This document shows positions 1 through 7,367 of a stretch of DNA of 8,918 nucleotides, piece after piece. Where the stretch lies: the NCBI GenBank assembly GCA_934307185.1, contig CAKRCJ010000074.1, forward strand, positions 1-8,918, read 5' to 3'. A program made the position numbers and the translations under genes. The DNA comes from an uncultured Roseburia sp. (GTDB lineage Bacteria; Bacillota; Clostridia; Lachnospirales; Lachnospiraceae). Position 1 is the stretch's first letter. Each line of letters starts with the position of its first letter. The notes beneath the pieces were generated by a model. It did not search any database. It was not told the DNA's origin and saw nothing but the letters and a program-made list of their open reading frames with translations.

Positions 1-484
1 GATTTAAGGAACGGTTCTTCTCCCAGTCAAAGTTATTCTCCACAACTCTTGCATGGTAAACAAAATTCTTTCCGCCCACCGGACGTTCTCCCCATTCACG
101 CTGTCCGGTAACTGCTCTTGCATATGGGTCAAGAATAATATTATCTTTATTAAAAAGCAGCCCTTTTTTTTCATCATACGGACCATCGAACTGATATGCA
201 TATTCGAACTCCTCTATCTGAAGTCCAAACACCAGCATAGAATAGGTTCCTCCAATGCAATAAGTATTCGGATAAGGTAGTCTCGCAAACGGTTCCTGCT
301 CCTTCGGTTTAAATAAAAGTAATGTACAACCGGTTGCGCCCATAGACGGAATGGTAAAGCTCACCCCATTCTCTGTCTTTGTCGTACCATTTCTGTCATA
401 AAATCCAGGTCTGACTTTAAATCCTGCTATTTCATCCAAAGGACGCAGCTTCTGCCCCCTCTGTGGTCTGTGGTCTATACTCAT
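1..484 (-). CDS. glgX: Glycogen debranching enzyme (GlgX/isoamylase type), N-terminal part, cut by window edge
   Basis: Only the first 161 codons are present; the gene runs off the left edge. The product is probably a GH13 debranching enzyme that hydrolyses alpha-1,6 branches of glycogen or limit dextrins in the cytoplasm. Visible is the N-terminal CBM48/isoamylase-N beta-sandwich: VSFTIPSMGATGCTLLLF (residues 41-58), an EYAYQFDGPYD stretch (94-104) matching the 'Y.yrv.GP' motif of GlgX, and NIILDPYARAVTG (115-127), the equivalent of the 'lLDPyA..i.G' motif before the catalytic barrel. The GH13 catalytic residues lie outside the window, so the enzymatic call rests on these N-terminal motifs. 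The ATG at 484 is preceded by GTGAGG at a suitable distance. There is no signal peptide. It is divergent from the pectinesterase gene. A pullulanase- or amylase-like GH13 member with the same N-domain is the main alternative. Confidence 0.82.
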   Translation of the reverse strand, partial: MSIDHRPQRGQKLRPLDEIAGFKVRPGFYDRNGTTKTENGVSFTIPSMGATGCTLLLFKPKEQEPFARLPYPNTYCIGGTYSMLVFGLQIEEFEYAYQFDGPYDEKKGLLFNKDNIILDPYARAVTGQREWGERPVGGKNFVYHARVVENNFDWEKNRSLN

Positions 485-521
485 ACTTTTACCTCACTTA
501 TTTAAATGTCATGTCCCACTT

Positions 522-550
522 ATTATACCCTTAAATGCTTTATATTACAA
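522..550 (-). promoter_or_regulatory. Predicted sigma-A promoter of the debranching enzyme gene
   Basis: Read on the minus strand, TTGTAA (550-545) and a perfect TATAAT (527-522) are separated by 17 bp. Transcription would start near 515, giving a leader of about 30 nt before the ATG at 484. The -35 box falls inside the spacer of the predicted pectinesterase promoter on the other strand. Confidence 0.6.
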
Positions 551-563
551 TTTATGCTATACT
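535..563 (+). promoter_or_regulatory. Predicted extended -10 promoter of the pectinesterase gene
   Basis: TATACT at 558-563 is preceded by TGC (555-557), giving an extended -10 element. The -35 region around 535-540 (atgctt) is poor, which is common with an extended -10. The start site would be near 570, leaving a leader of about 33 nt. The downstream ribosome site (GGGTG at 588-592) is weak, so expression may be modest or controlled. Confidence 0.45.
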
Positions 564-602
564 ATATTATATAAAAAAAGAAGAAACGGGTGAAAATATA
601 CA

Positions 603-1595
603 ATGAAAACCATTTTTGTCTCAAAGAAAGCAAAAAAAGACAATACTTTTTCCACAATATCGGCGGCATTAGCATCTTTATCCACAGAAAACAAAGAAGC
701 TGTACACATTTTTATCGAACCCGGTATCTACCGTGAAAAGCTCACCATAAACAGACCTTTTCTTACGATAGAAGGCACCGGAATTTCCAGTGCTGACACC
801 GTTATTATTTATGATGATTATGCAAAAATGCCATCAGACGACATCGGAAAACTCGGCACTTTCCGCTCCTACTCTGTTTTTATTGATGCATCTGATATTA
901 CTTTAAAAAATCTTACAATAGAAAATGCCTCCGGTGACTCTATGACCCACGGTCAGGCAATTGCCCTCTATGCTGACGGGGACCGCCTTTTTTTTGACAG
1001 CTGCCGCCTGCTCGGGCATCAGGATACGCTGTTTACTGGCCCTCTGCCACCAAAGGAAATCGAGCCAAACGGTTTCATCGGTCCAAAGCAGTCTGCCCCA
1101 CGCATTAACGGACGGCAGTATTATAAGAACTGCTATATCTGTGGGGATATTGATTTTATTTTCGGAAGCGCGACCGCCTATTTTGAGAACTGTGAAATTG
1201 AGTCCTTACGCCGCTCTCCGAATGATAGTGAGGTACAAGGCTATGTCACCGCTGCCTCTACCCCGGAAGGCCAGGAATACGGCTATGTTTTTTCCCATTG
1301 CAGGCTCACCTCAAAGTCCTGCCCAAAGCACTCGGTATATCTTGGCAGGCCATGGCGTAATTATGCACAAACTATTTTTTTAGAATGTGAATTCGGGGAG
1401 CATATCAAACCGGAAGGATTTCATGACTGGGAGAAAAAGGATGCAAGGAATACTGTTTTGTATGCAATATACAAATGTACTTCACTCACCCGGCCCGCAG
1501 ATTTCGTACACGAGCTTGACGAGGAACAGGCATCTCAGTTTGCAAGAAACAAAGTGCTCCCTTATATTATTGAAACCCCGTACAAAAATAAATAG
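603..1595 (+). CDS. Pectinesterase (carbohydrate esterase family 8), cytoplasmic form
   Basis: The product is a 330-residue pectin methylesterase that removes methyl esters from galacturonate units, releasing methanol and free acid. The parallel beta-helix family signature is complete: GQAIAL (117-122), GHQDTL (138-143) with the presumed acid/base Asp141, GDIDFIFG (181-188) with the presumed nucleophile Asp184, YVTAAST (214-220), and LGRPW (247-251) with the substrate-binding Arg249 and Trp251. Length fits a single catalytic domain without added binding modules. The N-terminus (MKTIFVSKKAKKDNTF) has no signal peptide or lipobox, so the enzyme should act inside the cell on imported methylated oligogalacturonides, not on polymeric pectin. 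It is divergent from the debranching gene and followed by a small-protein gene that appears to have its own promoter. No pectate lyase or galacturonase lies within the window. Family assignment is very secure; the intracellular role is inferred. Confidence 0.95.
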   Translation: MKTIFVSKKAKKDNTFSTISAALASLSTENKEAVHIFIEPGIYREKLTINRPFLTIEGTGISSADTVIIYDDYAKMPSDDIGKLGTFRSYSVFIDASDITLKNLTIENASGDSMTHGQAIALYADGDRLFFDSCRLLGHQDTLFTGPLPPKEIEPNGFIGPKQSAPRINGRQYYKNCYICGDIDFIFGSATAYFENCEIESLRRSPNDSEVQGYVTAASTPEGQEYGYVFSHCRLTSKSCPKHSVYLGRPWRNYAQTIFLECEFGEHIKPEGFHDWEKKDARNTVLYAIYKCTSLTRPADFVHELDEEQASQFARNKVLPYIIETPYKNK

Positions 1596-1600
1596 ACGGA

Positions 1601-1629
1601 TTGTATAATTTCCTGTAAAATGATAAAAT
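1601..1629 (+). promoter_or_regulatory. Candidate promoter of the 50-codon gene
   Basis: TAAAAT (1624-1629) is preceded by TGA (1621-1623), an extended -10. A partial -35 box, TTGTAT (1601-1606), lies 17 bp upstream of the -10 hexamer. The start site would be near 1636, just after the pectinesterase stop at 1595. Another TATAAT at 1604-1609 could serve instead but has no good -35. Confidence 0.4.
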
Positions 1630-1654
1630 ATTAGTAATTATAGAATTTATTTTC

Positions 1655-1671
1655 CCGGCATGATTTGCCGG
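1655..1671 (+). other. Hairpin in the leader of the small-protein gene
   Basis: CCGGCA (1655-1660) and TGCCGG (1666-1671) form a perfect 6-bp GC-rich stem with a 5-nt loop. The sequence that follows (atgagataat) has no T-run, so it is unlikely to be an intrinsic terminator for the pectinesterase gene. It lies about 30 nt before the ribosome site and could stabilise the transcript or affect translation. Confidence 0.4.
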
Positions 1672-1714
1672 ATGAGATAATAAAAAATTGAATTTTCTCA
1701 GGAGGATATCACGC

Positions 1715-1867
1715 ATGGATGAAAAAATTTATAAAACAATGGGTTCTACCGGAGCAGCAAATCTTGCAATCGGCATCTGCATTCTCGCCGGCGGAATTGT
1801 TTCCGGAATCCTTTTAATTGTAAACGGAGCAAGACTTTTAAAAAACAAAGGGAAGATTATTTTTTAA
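1715..1867 (+). CDS. Small membrane protein of unknown function, 50 residues
   Basis: The frame begins MDEKIYKTMG and ends LLKNKGKIIF. It starts at ATG 1715, preceded by GGAGG (1701-1705) with 9-nt spacing, one of the best ribosome sites in the window. A short charged N-terminus (residues 1-8) is followed by a Gly/Ala/Ile-rich hydrophobic stretch (about 13-37) that reads as one transmembrane helix, or two short ones around the GG at 26-27. The tail is basic (Arg40, Lys43, Lys45, Lys47), which by the positive-inside rule puts the C-terminus in the cytoplasm. There is no signal-peptidase or lipobox site and no bacteriocin-type GG leader. It has a candidate promoter upstream and a strong terminator directly after the stop, so it is probably a one-gene unit. 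I recognise no characterised family, so no function is assigned. That it is a real gene is well supported by the ribosome site and terminator. Confidence 0.8.
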   Translation: MDEKIYKTMGSTGAANLAIGICILAGGIVSGILLIVNGARLLKNKGKIIF

Positions 1868-1872
1868 CTCTC

Positions 1873-1930
1873 AAAAAAAGCTGCTGCATGAAACGATACT
1901 TTTCATCGTTATCATGCAACAGCTTTTTTT
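1873..1930. terminator. Strong bidirectional intrinsic terminator
   Basis: Left arm 1873-1897 and right arm 1905-1930 pair almost perfectly: an A7 run and GCTG pair with CAGC and a T7 run, then TGCATGA with TCATGCA, then AACGAT with ATCGTT. There is one mismatch and one bulge, around a 7-nt loop (1898-1904). T-runs occur at the 3' side on both strands, so it can end the small-protein transcript on the plus strand and the GH31-TRAP operon on the minus strand. Confidence 0.93.
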
Positions 1931-1948
1931 ATTGCTTCAAAACAATTT

Positions 1949-3250
1949 TTACATCAGTCCCATCAGTGTCGGCAAACCAATTGATAATGCCGGAATGTAG
2001 GTAATTGCGAACAGAAGCACAATCAATGCTCCAAAGTATGGAAGCAATACTTTTGTTACTTCCTCAATGCTTATCTTACTGATACCACAGCCTACAAACA
2101 ATACAGAACCTACCGGTGGTGTAATGTTTCCGATACACATGTTGAAGATTAACATAACACCGAACTGTACATCAGACATTCCAAGGCTCTGCGCGATTGG
2201 AAGGAAAATCGGTGTAAAGATTAAGATTGCCGGTGTAATATCCATAAACATACCAACAACTAATAAAATGATATTCATTAAGAAGAAAATCACATATTTG
2301 CTGGATGAGATTGTCATAAGTGCCGAGCTGATTGCAGCCGGAATTCCGGAATATGCCATTACAAAGGACATGGCTGTCGAAGCGGAAATTAAGAATAAAA
2401 TAACTCCGCTGGTGCAGGCACTTTTTAATAAAATCTGCATAAAGGATTTCATTGTAATGCTCTTATAGCAAATGGATAAAATGAGGCAGTATAATACACA
2501 AATTCCTGCGCCCTCTGTCGCGGTAAAAATACCACTTACGATACCACCGATTACAATGACAATCAGTAAAAGGCTTGGGATTGCTTCTAACGTAATTTTT
2601 GCTGCTTCTTTTGCCGGAACACGTCCTGTGGTCGGATATTTCTTTTTCTTTGCATAAATAAATGCAATTACCATAATGGCAAGTCCCATTAAAATACCAG
2701 GAATATATCCTGCCATAAATAATGCTGAAATGGATACACCACCTGCAACGGTAGAAAATACGATAAATGCACTGGTCGGCGGAATTAAAAGTCCTGTCGG
2801 TGCAGATGCAATATTTACTGCGGTTGCAAATGCAGGGTCATATCCGTCTTCTTCCTCGATTGGATAAATACATCCACCCATGGCAGATGCTGCTGCAACG
2901 GAGGAACCGGAAAGCGCACCGAAAAGCATATTTCCAAGAACATTTGCCTGTGCAAGGGAACCCGGAATTCTTCCACAGAATAATTTTGCAAAGTTAACCA
3001 GACGCTTTGCGATACCGCCATTATTCATGATGTTTCCTGCAAGAATAAACAATGGTACTGCAAGCAGGGAAAAGCTCTCAATACCACCGTTCATTTTCTG
3101 CATGGTGATAAATGTAATCTGGTCCCATGATAAAGTAGATAATGCTGTTATTACGGAAGATATTGCTATACTGATGGAAATCGGGCAGCCTAAAAACAGT
3201 AAAATACCAAATGCGGCAAACAGAATAATTGTAGTAACTGCTATGTTCAT
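1949..3250 (-). CDS. dctM: TRAP transporter large permease subunit (DctM family)
   Basis: The product is a 433-residue inner-membrane protein, the ion-coupled transport subunit of a tripartite ATP-independent periplasmic-type transporter. Family motifs are in order: VPLFILAGNIM (65-75), GALSGSSVA (111-119), IPPTSAFIVFSTVAG (156-170), FTATEGAG (242-249), DITPAILIFTPIFLPIA (337-353) and GNITPPVG (374-381). About a dozen hydrophobic segments are separated by a basic loop near 201-210, as is usual for DctM, and the length is typical. Its ATG (3250-3248) overlaps the TGA of the small permease gene (3249-3247), and its ribosome site (GGAGGAGAGG) lies inside that gene, so the two are probably translationally coupled. 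It is the last gene of the operon, ending 19 nt from the shared terminator. The substrate cannot be read from this subunit. The symbol is used in the family sense only. Confidence 0.95.
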   Translation of the reverse strand: MNIAVTTIILFAAFGILLFLGCPISISIAISSVITALSTLSWDQITFITMQKMNGGIESFSLLAVPLFILAGNIMNNGGIAKRLVNFAKLFCGRIPGSLAQANVLGNMLFGALSGSSVAAASAMGGCIYPIEEEDGYDPAFATAVNIASAPTGLLIPPTSAFIVFSTVAGGVSISALFMAGYIPGILMGLAIMVIAFIYAKKKKYPTTGRVPAKEAAKITLEAIPSLLLIVIVIGGIVSGIFTATEGAGICVLYCLILSICYKSITMKSFMQILLKSACTSGVILFLISASTAMSFVMAYSGIPAAISSALMTISSSKYVIFFLMNIILLVVGMFMDITPAILIFTPIFLPIAQSLGMSDVQFGVMLIFNMCIGNITPPVGSVLFVGCGISKISIEEVTKVLLPYFGALIVLLFAITYIPALSIGLPTLMGLM

Positions 3251-3747
3251 ACCTCTCCTCCTTCAATCACATTTCCTGTGACATCCTCATAAATGTTAAT
3301 AATCTGTGCAACAATGATAAATACCCCTGAAATCGGTGCCATCGAATATACGAGGCTTCTCGGAATTCCAAGAAGTGCGGAATATACCTTCTGCGCACTG
3401 AGTGCAAGCTTTACGCCACCGATTGTCATAACAAACAGGGCAAATAATAAAATCAGTAAATCAATTGCTGTCTGTAATGCACGTTTCTTTTTGTCATCAA
3501 GTTTATTAATTACAAGTGTAAGTGCCATATGCTCTCTTGTACTAAACGCATATGCCGCACCGATAAAACCGGTCCAGATTAACGAATAACGAACTAATTC
3601 CTCAGTAAACGCTGCCGGATTGTTTAACACGTATCTTGTAAATACCTGATAGAGCACAAGAAGTGTCATAATGGACAACAACACTGCTGCAATTCTTGAC
3701 AGTAAAAAGTTCATTCCTTTTCGGATTTTTGTCAGTATCTCAACCAT
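3247..3747 (-). CDS. dctQ: TRAP transporter small permease subunit (DctQ family)
   Basis: The product is a 166-residue, four-helix membrane protein that partners the large permease. Hydrophobic segments lie near residues 16-34, 53-69, 92-112 and 136-152. The family hallmarks are VFTRYV (35-40) after helix 1 and FTEELVRYSLIWTGFIGAA (47-65) in helix 2. Between helices 2 and 3 is a charged loop (KLDDKKKRA, 82-90). The start at ATG 3747 has AGGAGGAG (3760-3753) 5 nt upstream, inside the 3' end of the binding-protein gene, whose stop is only 2 nt away. The order P-Q-M is the standard TRAP arrangement with separate, unfused permeases. Confidence 0.93.
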   Translation of the reverse strand: MVEILTKIRKGMNFLLSRIAAVLLSIMTLLVLYQVFTRYVLNNPAAFTEELVRYSLIWTGFIGAAYAFSTREHMALTLVINKLDDKKKRALQTAIDLLILLFALFVMTIGGVKLALSAQKVYSALLGIPRSLVYSMAPISGVFIIVAQIINIYEDVTGNVIEGGEV

Positions 3748-3749
3748 AA

Positions 3750-4784
3750 TTACTCCTCCTTCTGTACTTCTCTGATGGTATTTAATAAATTATTTACACC
3801 AGGGTACTGCTCACAGTAATCACTTACCATACCTGCGGTTGCTTCGCGGAAGGCTTCCTTATCTACATCATAGACAAAGGTAACTCCCATTTCGTTTTCT
3901 GCTTCCTCGACTGCTTCATCTACTGCCTGCTGCCATGCAATCTTGTGGCTTTCGGTAGACTCTCTTGCAGCCTCTAATATAATCTGCTGGTCCTCTTCGG
4001 AAATATTCTCCCATACCTTTGCACTCATGACAAGAACGTCAGGAATCATCGCATGTTCGTCTACAGAATAGTATTTACATACCTCTCCGTGTTTTCCGGT
4101 GGTAAGCGCTGTCTCGTTATTTTCGGTTCCGTCAATAATTCCGGTCTGGAGGGAGGTGTAAACATCTCCGTAAGACATTGCAACCGGAATACCGCCTAAC
4201 GCCTGTAACATGTCAGTCTGGGATTTCATATCCTGTACACGGATTTTTAAACCTTTTAAATCATCCGGTGTACGGATTGGAGTGTTTTTCGTATAGAAAG
4301 AACGTGCTCCTGATGTGTAATAAGTTAAAACTACAAATCCATCATCCGTTGTGGAAAGGAAAAAATCACGCATTTTATCGGAGTCCATTACATTGTAAAA
4401 ATCCTCGGTATCATCAAAAATGTATGGCAGACCAAACGTATGATACGCTTCGTTATAAGTTGCAAGTCCCGGTGCGGAAACCTTTGTCATGGAAATAACG
4501 CCTGCCATTAACTGCTCCATGGAGTCATTTTCACTTCCAAGCTGTCCGTTCGGATAAATCTTAATCTGCACTCTGCCGTTCGTGCGCTCCTCTACCTTCT
4601 GCGCAAATTCAGTCATTGCGATATGTACCGTGTGGGACTCGCTCAGTCCGTGTGCAAGTGTGAGTACCATCGGATTTTCTGCGGTTGCTTCCTCACTTGT
4701 TTTCGCTCCTGAATTTGCACACCCTGTAAGACTTACTAACAGGGCAATGCAAAGCAGGATTGCTGCAAAGCTTTTCTTTTTCAT
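3750..4784 (-). CDS. dctP: TRAP transporter solute-binding lipoprotein (DctP family)
   Basis: The product is a 344-residue extracytoplasmic receptor that captures the substrate and delivers it to DctQM. The N-terminus is a lipoprotein signal: KKK, a hydrophobic core, and lipobox LTGC with the lipidated Cys22, as expected for a monoderm organism. After a short linker, the mature protein has the two-lobe DctP fold: LTLAHGLSESHTVH (41-54), FGLPYIF (117-123), GARSFYT (159-165), KGLKIRVQ (177-184), GGIPVAMSYGDVYTSLQTG (197-215) and DGTENN (218-223). Arg182 occupies the position of the conserved Arg that in characterised family members forms a salt bridge with the substrate carboxylate. This predicts an acidic ligand but does not identify it. 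A ribosome site AAGGAAGG (4800-4793) lies 8 nt upstream. The gene follows the GH31 gene by 24 nt and is clearly co-transcribed. Related receptors bind C4-dicarboxylates, sugar acids and uronates. Confidence 0.93.
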   Translation of the reverse strand: MKKKSFAAILLCIALLVSLTGCANSGAKTSEEATAENPMVLTLAHGLSESHTVHIAMTEFAQKVEERTNGRVQIKIYPNGQLGSENDSMEQLMAGVISMTKVSAPGLATYNEAYHTFGLPYIFDDTEDFYNVMDSDKMRDFFLSTTDDGFVVLTYYTSGARSFYTKNTPIRTPDDLKGLKIRVQDMKSQTDMLQALGGIPVAMSYGDVYTSLQTGIIDGTENNETALTTGKHGEVCKYYSVDEHAMIPDVLVMSAKVWENISEEDQQIILEAARESTESHKIAWQQAVDEAVEEAENEMGVTFVYDVDKEAFREATAGMVSDYCEQYPGVNNLLNTIREVQKEE

Positions 4785-4808
4785 TGTAAAAACCTTCCTT
4801 TCTTCCTA

Positions 4809-7310
4809 TTACATACCAATCAAATCAAACTGTTCAAAGGAAACAATCACCTTGTAATCCTTCTTCGGATTGTTGTATTTCACAAGAACAGATTTTTTCG
4901 ACTGACTGTAATACCAGCCGCTCTCTGCTTCCTCAAATTTTCTGCGGTGCAGGTAGTGTTTTAACTCTGTTCCGTCTACTGTTACCCAGTAAGGCGATTT
5001 TTCTCTGTGAATAATATCTAATGCGATTGTTTCTACTTTAGTCTCGTAAGTTCCTTCTTCTTTAAAGGTAATCTCGGTCTTTTCGCCTGCTTTTACTGAA
5101 ATCTCTGTCTTTTTGTAAACGCCGTTTTCGTAATCCATGGAAACACCGTCATCCTCATATAACCGGAAGGAGGAGTCTACATCCGGTGCCATTAAAATGT
5201 TAAGACCGGTTGCCTGCTGTGTTTTTAAGTTTGTTAATTTATTCTCTGCCATCGGAATGATTGCGCCGCTCTTTACAAAAAGAGGAATGCTTGATAAATC
5301 AACCGGAACCTCGATTGTTGTTCCGCCTTCGTATGGAGTTCTGTTATAGAAATCATAGAACTTCGTACCTTCCGGCAGATATACCTTTCTTGTGGTTGCT
5401 CCTTTTTCCACAACGTTTGCAACTAAAAGTGCATCTCCCTCCATGAAGTCTACACCTTCCTCATAGCAGGCTGTATCATTCTGGAATGCACTGCACATCG
5501 GCTCCATAATCGGAAGTCCATTTTCATGTGCGCGCTCCATTAAGGAGTACAGATATGGGCTTAACTGATAACGGAATTCAATTGCTTCGCGTACATACTG
5601 TTTGCTACCGCTGTACATCCATGGCTCTGTCACTGTGTTATCAATGTTTGTGGAATGTACGGAAAATCTCGGCTGGAAAATTCCGTTCTGTACCCAGCGT
5701 ACCAGTAACTCTTCCTCTGGTGCCGGTCCGTAAAATCCTCCGATATCGCAGCCCTGGTTTGCAACACCGGAAAGGCTCATTCCAAGAATAGTTGCAATAT
5801 TGTATTTTAAAGAGTCCCAGCAGGTGAGGTTGTCTCCCGCCCAGGTCTGTGCATATCTCTGAATTCCACTGTGTCCGGAACGGCATACAATATATGGTCT
5901 TGTGTTGTCAAAGGTTTCATGAATGGCTTCGTCTGTGATTTTGCACATAATGTTTGACATTACCGCTTTGACATGTCCGATTGTCTCACCTGCACCTTCG
6001 AAATCAACTCTGCAATCTTTATCCACTAAGCTGTCGTACTCACAGTTGTCATTCCATACAGAGCTTGTACCATAGGAAAGTACGTTTTCTTTTAACAGCT
6101 CTTTCCAGTTTTCCCTGGTTTCTTCGTTTGTAAAGTCAACAAACATTCCTTTTCCGCCCCACCAGGTTCCAACACCCGGTTCGTCGCTGTCGCTGGCCTT
6201 TACAAACATTCCTTTTTCTTTCATCTCCTCAAGCTTTGGATGAATGAGAAGCATTCCTGGTTTTACATTTGGGGATACGGTAATTCCGCGCACATCCATC
6301 TGATGGAAAAATTCCTTCGGGTCTTTAAAACGCTTTTTATTCCATGTAAATACACAGCGTTTAATTCCTTCTTCTGTCTCAATCGCGCAGTAACCGGAGG
6401 AAAGCTGGAAGCCGTCTACCGGAATCTGCTCCTCTTTTGTCGTATCGATAAATTCTGCAATCGCATCATCACAGTCTGCCTCTAATTCCGGATAGTACAT
6501 GGATGAACCGAGATAACCGAGCGCATATTTTGGAAGCATTGCGGATTTTCCGGTAAGGTCGGTATAGCGTTCCACAACATCACGCACTGCCGGTCCCTCG
6601 ATAAGGAATAAATCAATGTCGCCTGCGTCTGCACGGTAACGGCTGTGCATTTTCCAGTAATTGCTCTTTTCTCTTCCCATATCAAAATCACATTCACTGG
6701 TGTTATGGTAAAAATATCCAACCGCTTTTTTTGTTGTCCGGTTTAATTTAATATAAAATGGAATATGTTTGTATAAGGAGTCTGTTTCCTTCGGGTCATA
6801 ACCCATGGCATCTTTCGGGCTCATTCCCATGAATTTCTGGGCTTTGTTAAATTCGCCGCTCTTTTCTCCGAAGCCGTAGAAGCAATCCTCTTTTGAGATT
6901 TCACTTGTGTGAATTCTTCTGTGGTTGCTGTCCTCCATGTAAGCCAAATCTACGATATCTGCATGAAGCAGTGTTCCCTCTTTGTCATAAACGCAAATAC
7001 GGAATGGCTCTTTTTCTACCACTACTTTTAAAGCTTTTCCTGTAATCACTGCCTGTTTTTCTTCATCTGTCCAGTCTGTCTCTGCAACCTTAACACGTTT
7101 TCTCTCATTCTTTAAAACAGAGTCCATACGGTCTTCCCATGCTGTCATAACAAGTGAGTAGGATGCCTCTGCAAATGTTTCATCAAATCCTGCACGGATA
7201 CGAAGGATGTGGTCTGTCAAAAAGTAAATTCTTATGTCCACACAGTTTGTATGTACTACATAAAAATCCTGTTTTTTTTCAACCATCTCTGCTTTCATGC
7301 ATACTTTCAT
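4809..7310 (-). CDS. Glycoside hydrolase family 31 alpha-glycosidase, cytoplasmic
   Basis: The product is an 833-residue retaining alpha-glycosidase. After an N-terminal beta-sandwich (about 1-250, with YGFGEKSG at 145-152) comes the catalytic barrel: VDGFQLSSGY (298-307), VSPNVKPGM (345-353), SVWNDNCEYD (417-426) with presumed nucleophile Asp421, RSGHSGIQRY (477-486), WAGDN (490-494) with presumed acid/base Asp493, CDIGGFYG (521-528) and QPRFSVHS (546-553). C-terminal beta-domains follow, with RLYEDDG (716-722) and a terminal VTVDGTELKHY stretch (776-786). ATG 7310 is chosen because GGAGAG (7322-7317) lies 6 nt upstream; a TTG 24 nt further out has no such site. There is no signal peptide, so the substrate must be imported. 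The enzyme leads an operon with a TRAP transporter and is divergent from an AraC regulator. Specificity is unresolved. The nucleophile motif is of the alpha-glucosidase WND type, not the alpha-xylosidase KTDFGE type, but WNDNCE differs from the usual WNDMNE. Confidence 0.92.
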   Translation of the reverse strand: MKVCMKAEMVEKKQDFYVVHTNCVDIRIYFLTDHILRIRAGFDETFAEASYSLVMTAWEDRMDSVLKNERKRVKVAETDWTDEEKQAVITGKALKVVVEKEPFRICVYDKEGTLLHADIVDLAYMEDSNHRRIHTSEISKEDCFYGFGEKSGEFNKAQKFMGMSPKDAMGYDPKETDSLYKHIPFYIKLNRTTKKAVGYFYHNTSECDFDMGREKSNYWKMHSRYRADAGDIDLFLIEGPAVRDVVERYTDLTGKSAMLPKYALGYLGSSMYYPELEADCDDAIAEFIDTTKEEQIPVDGFQLSSGYCAIETEEGIKRCVFTWNKKRFKDPKEFFHQMDVRGITVSPNVKPGMLLIHPKLEEMKEKGMFVKASDSDEPGVGTWWGGKGMFVDFTNEETRENWKELLKENVLSYGTSSVWNDNCEYDSLVDKDCRVDFEGAGETIGHVKAVMSNIMCKITDEAIHETFDNTRPYIVCRSGHSGIQRYAQTWAGDNLTCWDSLKYNIATILGMSLSGVANQGCDIGGFYGPAPEEELLVRWVQNGIFQPRFSVHSTNIDNTVTEPWMYSGSKQYVREAIEFRYQLSPYLYSLMERAHENGLPIMEPMCSAFQNDTACYEEGVDFMEGDALLVANVVEKGATTRKVYLPEGTKFYDFYNRTPYEGGTTIEVPVDLSSIPLFVKSGAIIPMAENKLTNLKTQQATGLNILMAPDVDSSFRLYEDDGVSMDYENGVYKKTEISVKAGEKTEITFKEEGTYETKVETIALDIIHREKSPYWVTVDGTELKHYLHRRKFEEAESGWYYSQSKKSVLVKYNNPKKDYKVIVSFEQFDLIGM

Positions 7311-7367
7311 AATAATCTCTCCATTTCTTTTCAACCGGTATCTATTTCTTATTTTTTGTCAGTTCTT

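Noticed and set aside
961..1383. 140-codon frame inside the pectinesterase gene on the same strand
   Set aside because: It overlaps complete catalytic motifs of the pectinesterase in another frame, has no ribosome site and resembles no protein family.
2067..3281. Several long plus-strand frames opposite the TRAP permease gene
   Set aside because: They are antisense to a fully recognisable DctM protein and reflect its codon bias; no start signals were seen.
4809..7310. GH31 enzyme as a sulfoquinovosidase, suggested by the anion transporter
   Set aside because: The nucleophile region is WNDNCE, unlike the ADFGE-type motif I associate with YihQ, and no sulfoquinovose pathway genes are present.
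7311..7334. Eight-codon N-terminal extension of the GH31 gene starting at TTG 7334
   Set aside because: No ribosome site precedes the TTG, whereas GGAGAG sits 6 nt before ATG 7310; the extension would place that site inside the coding region.
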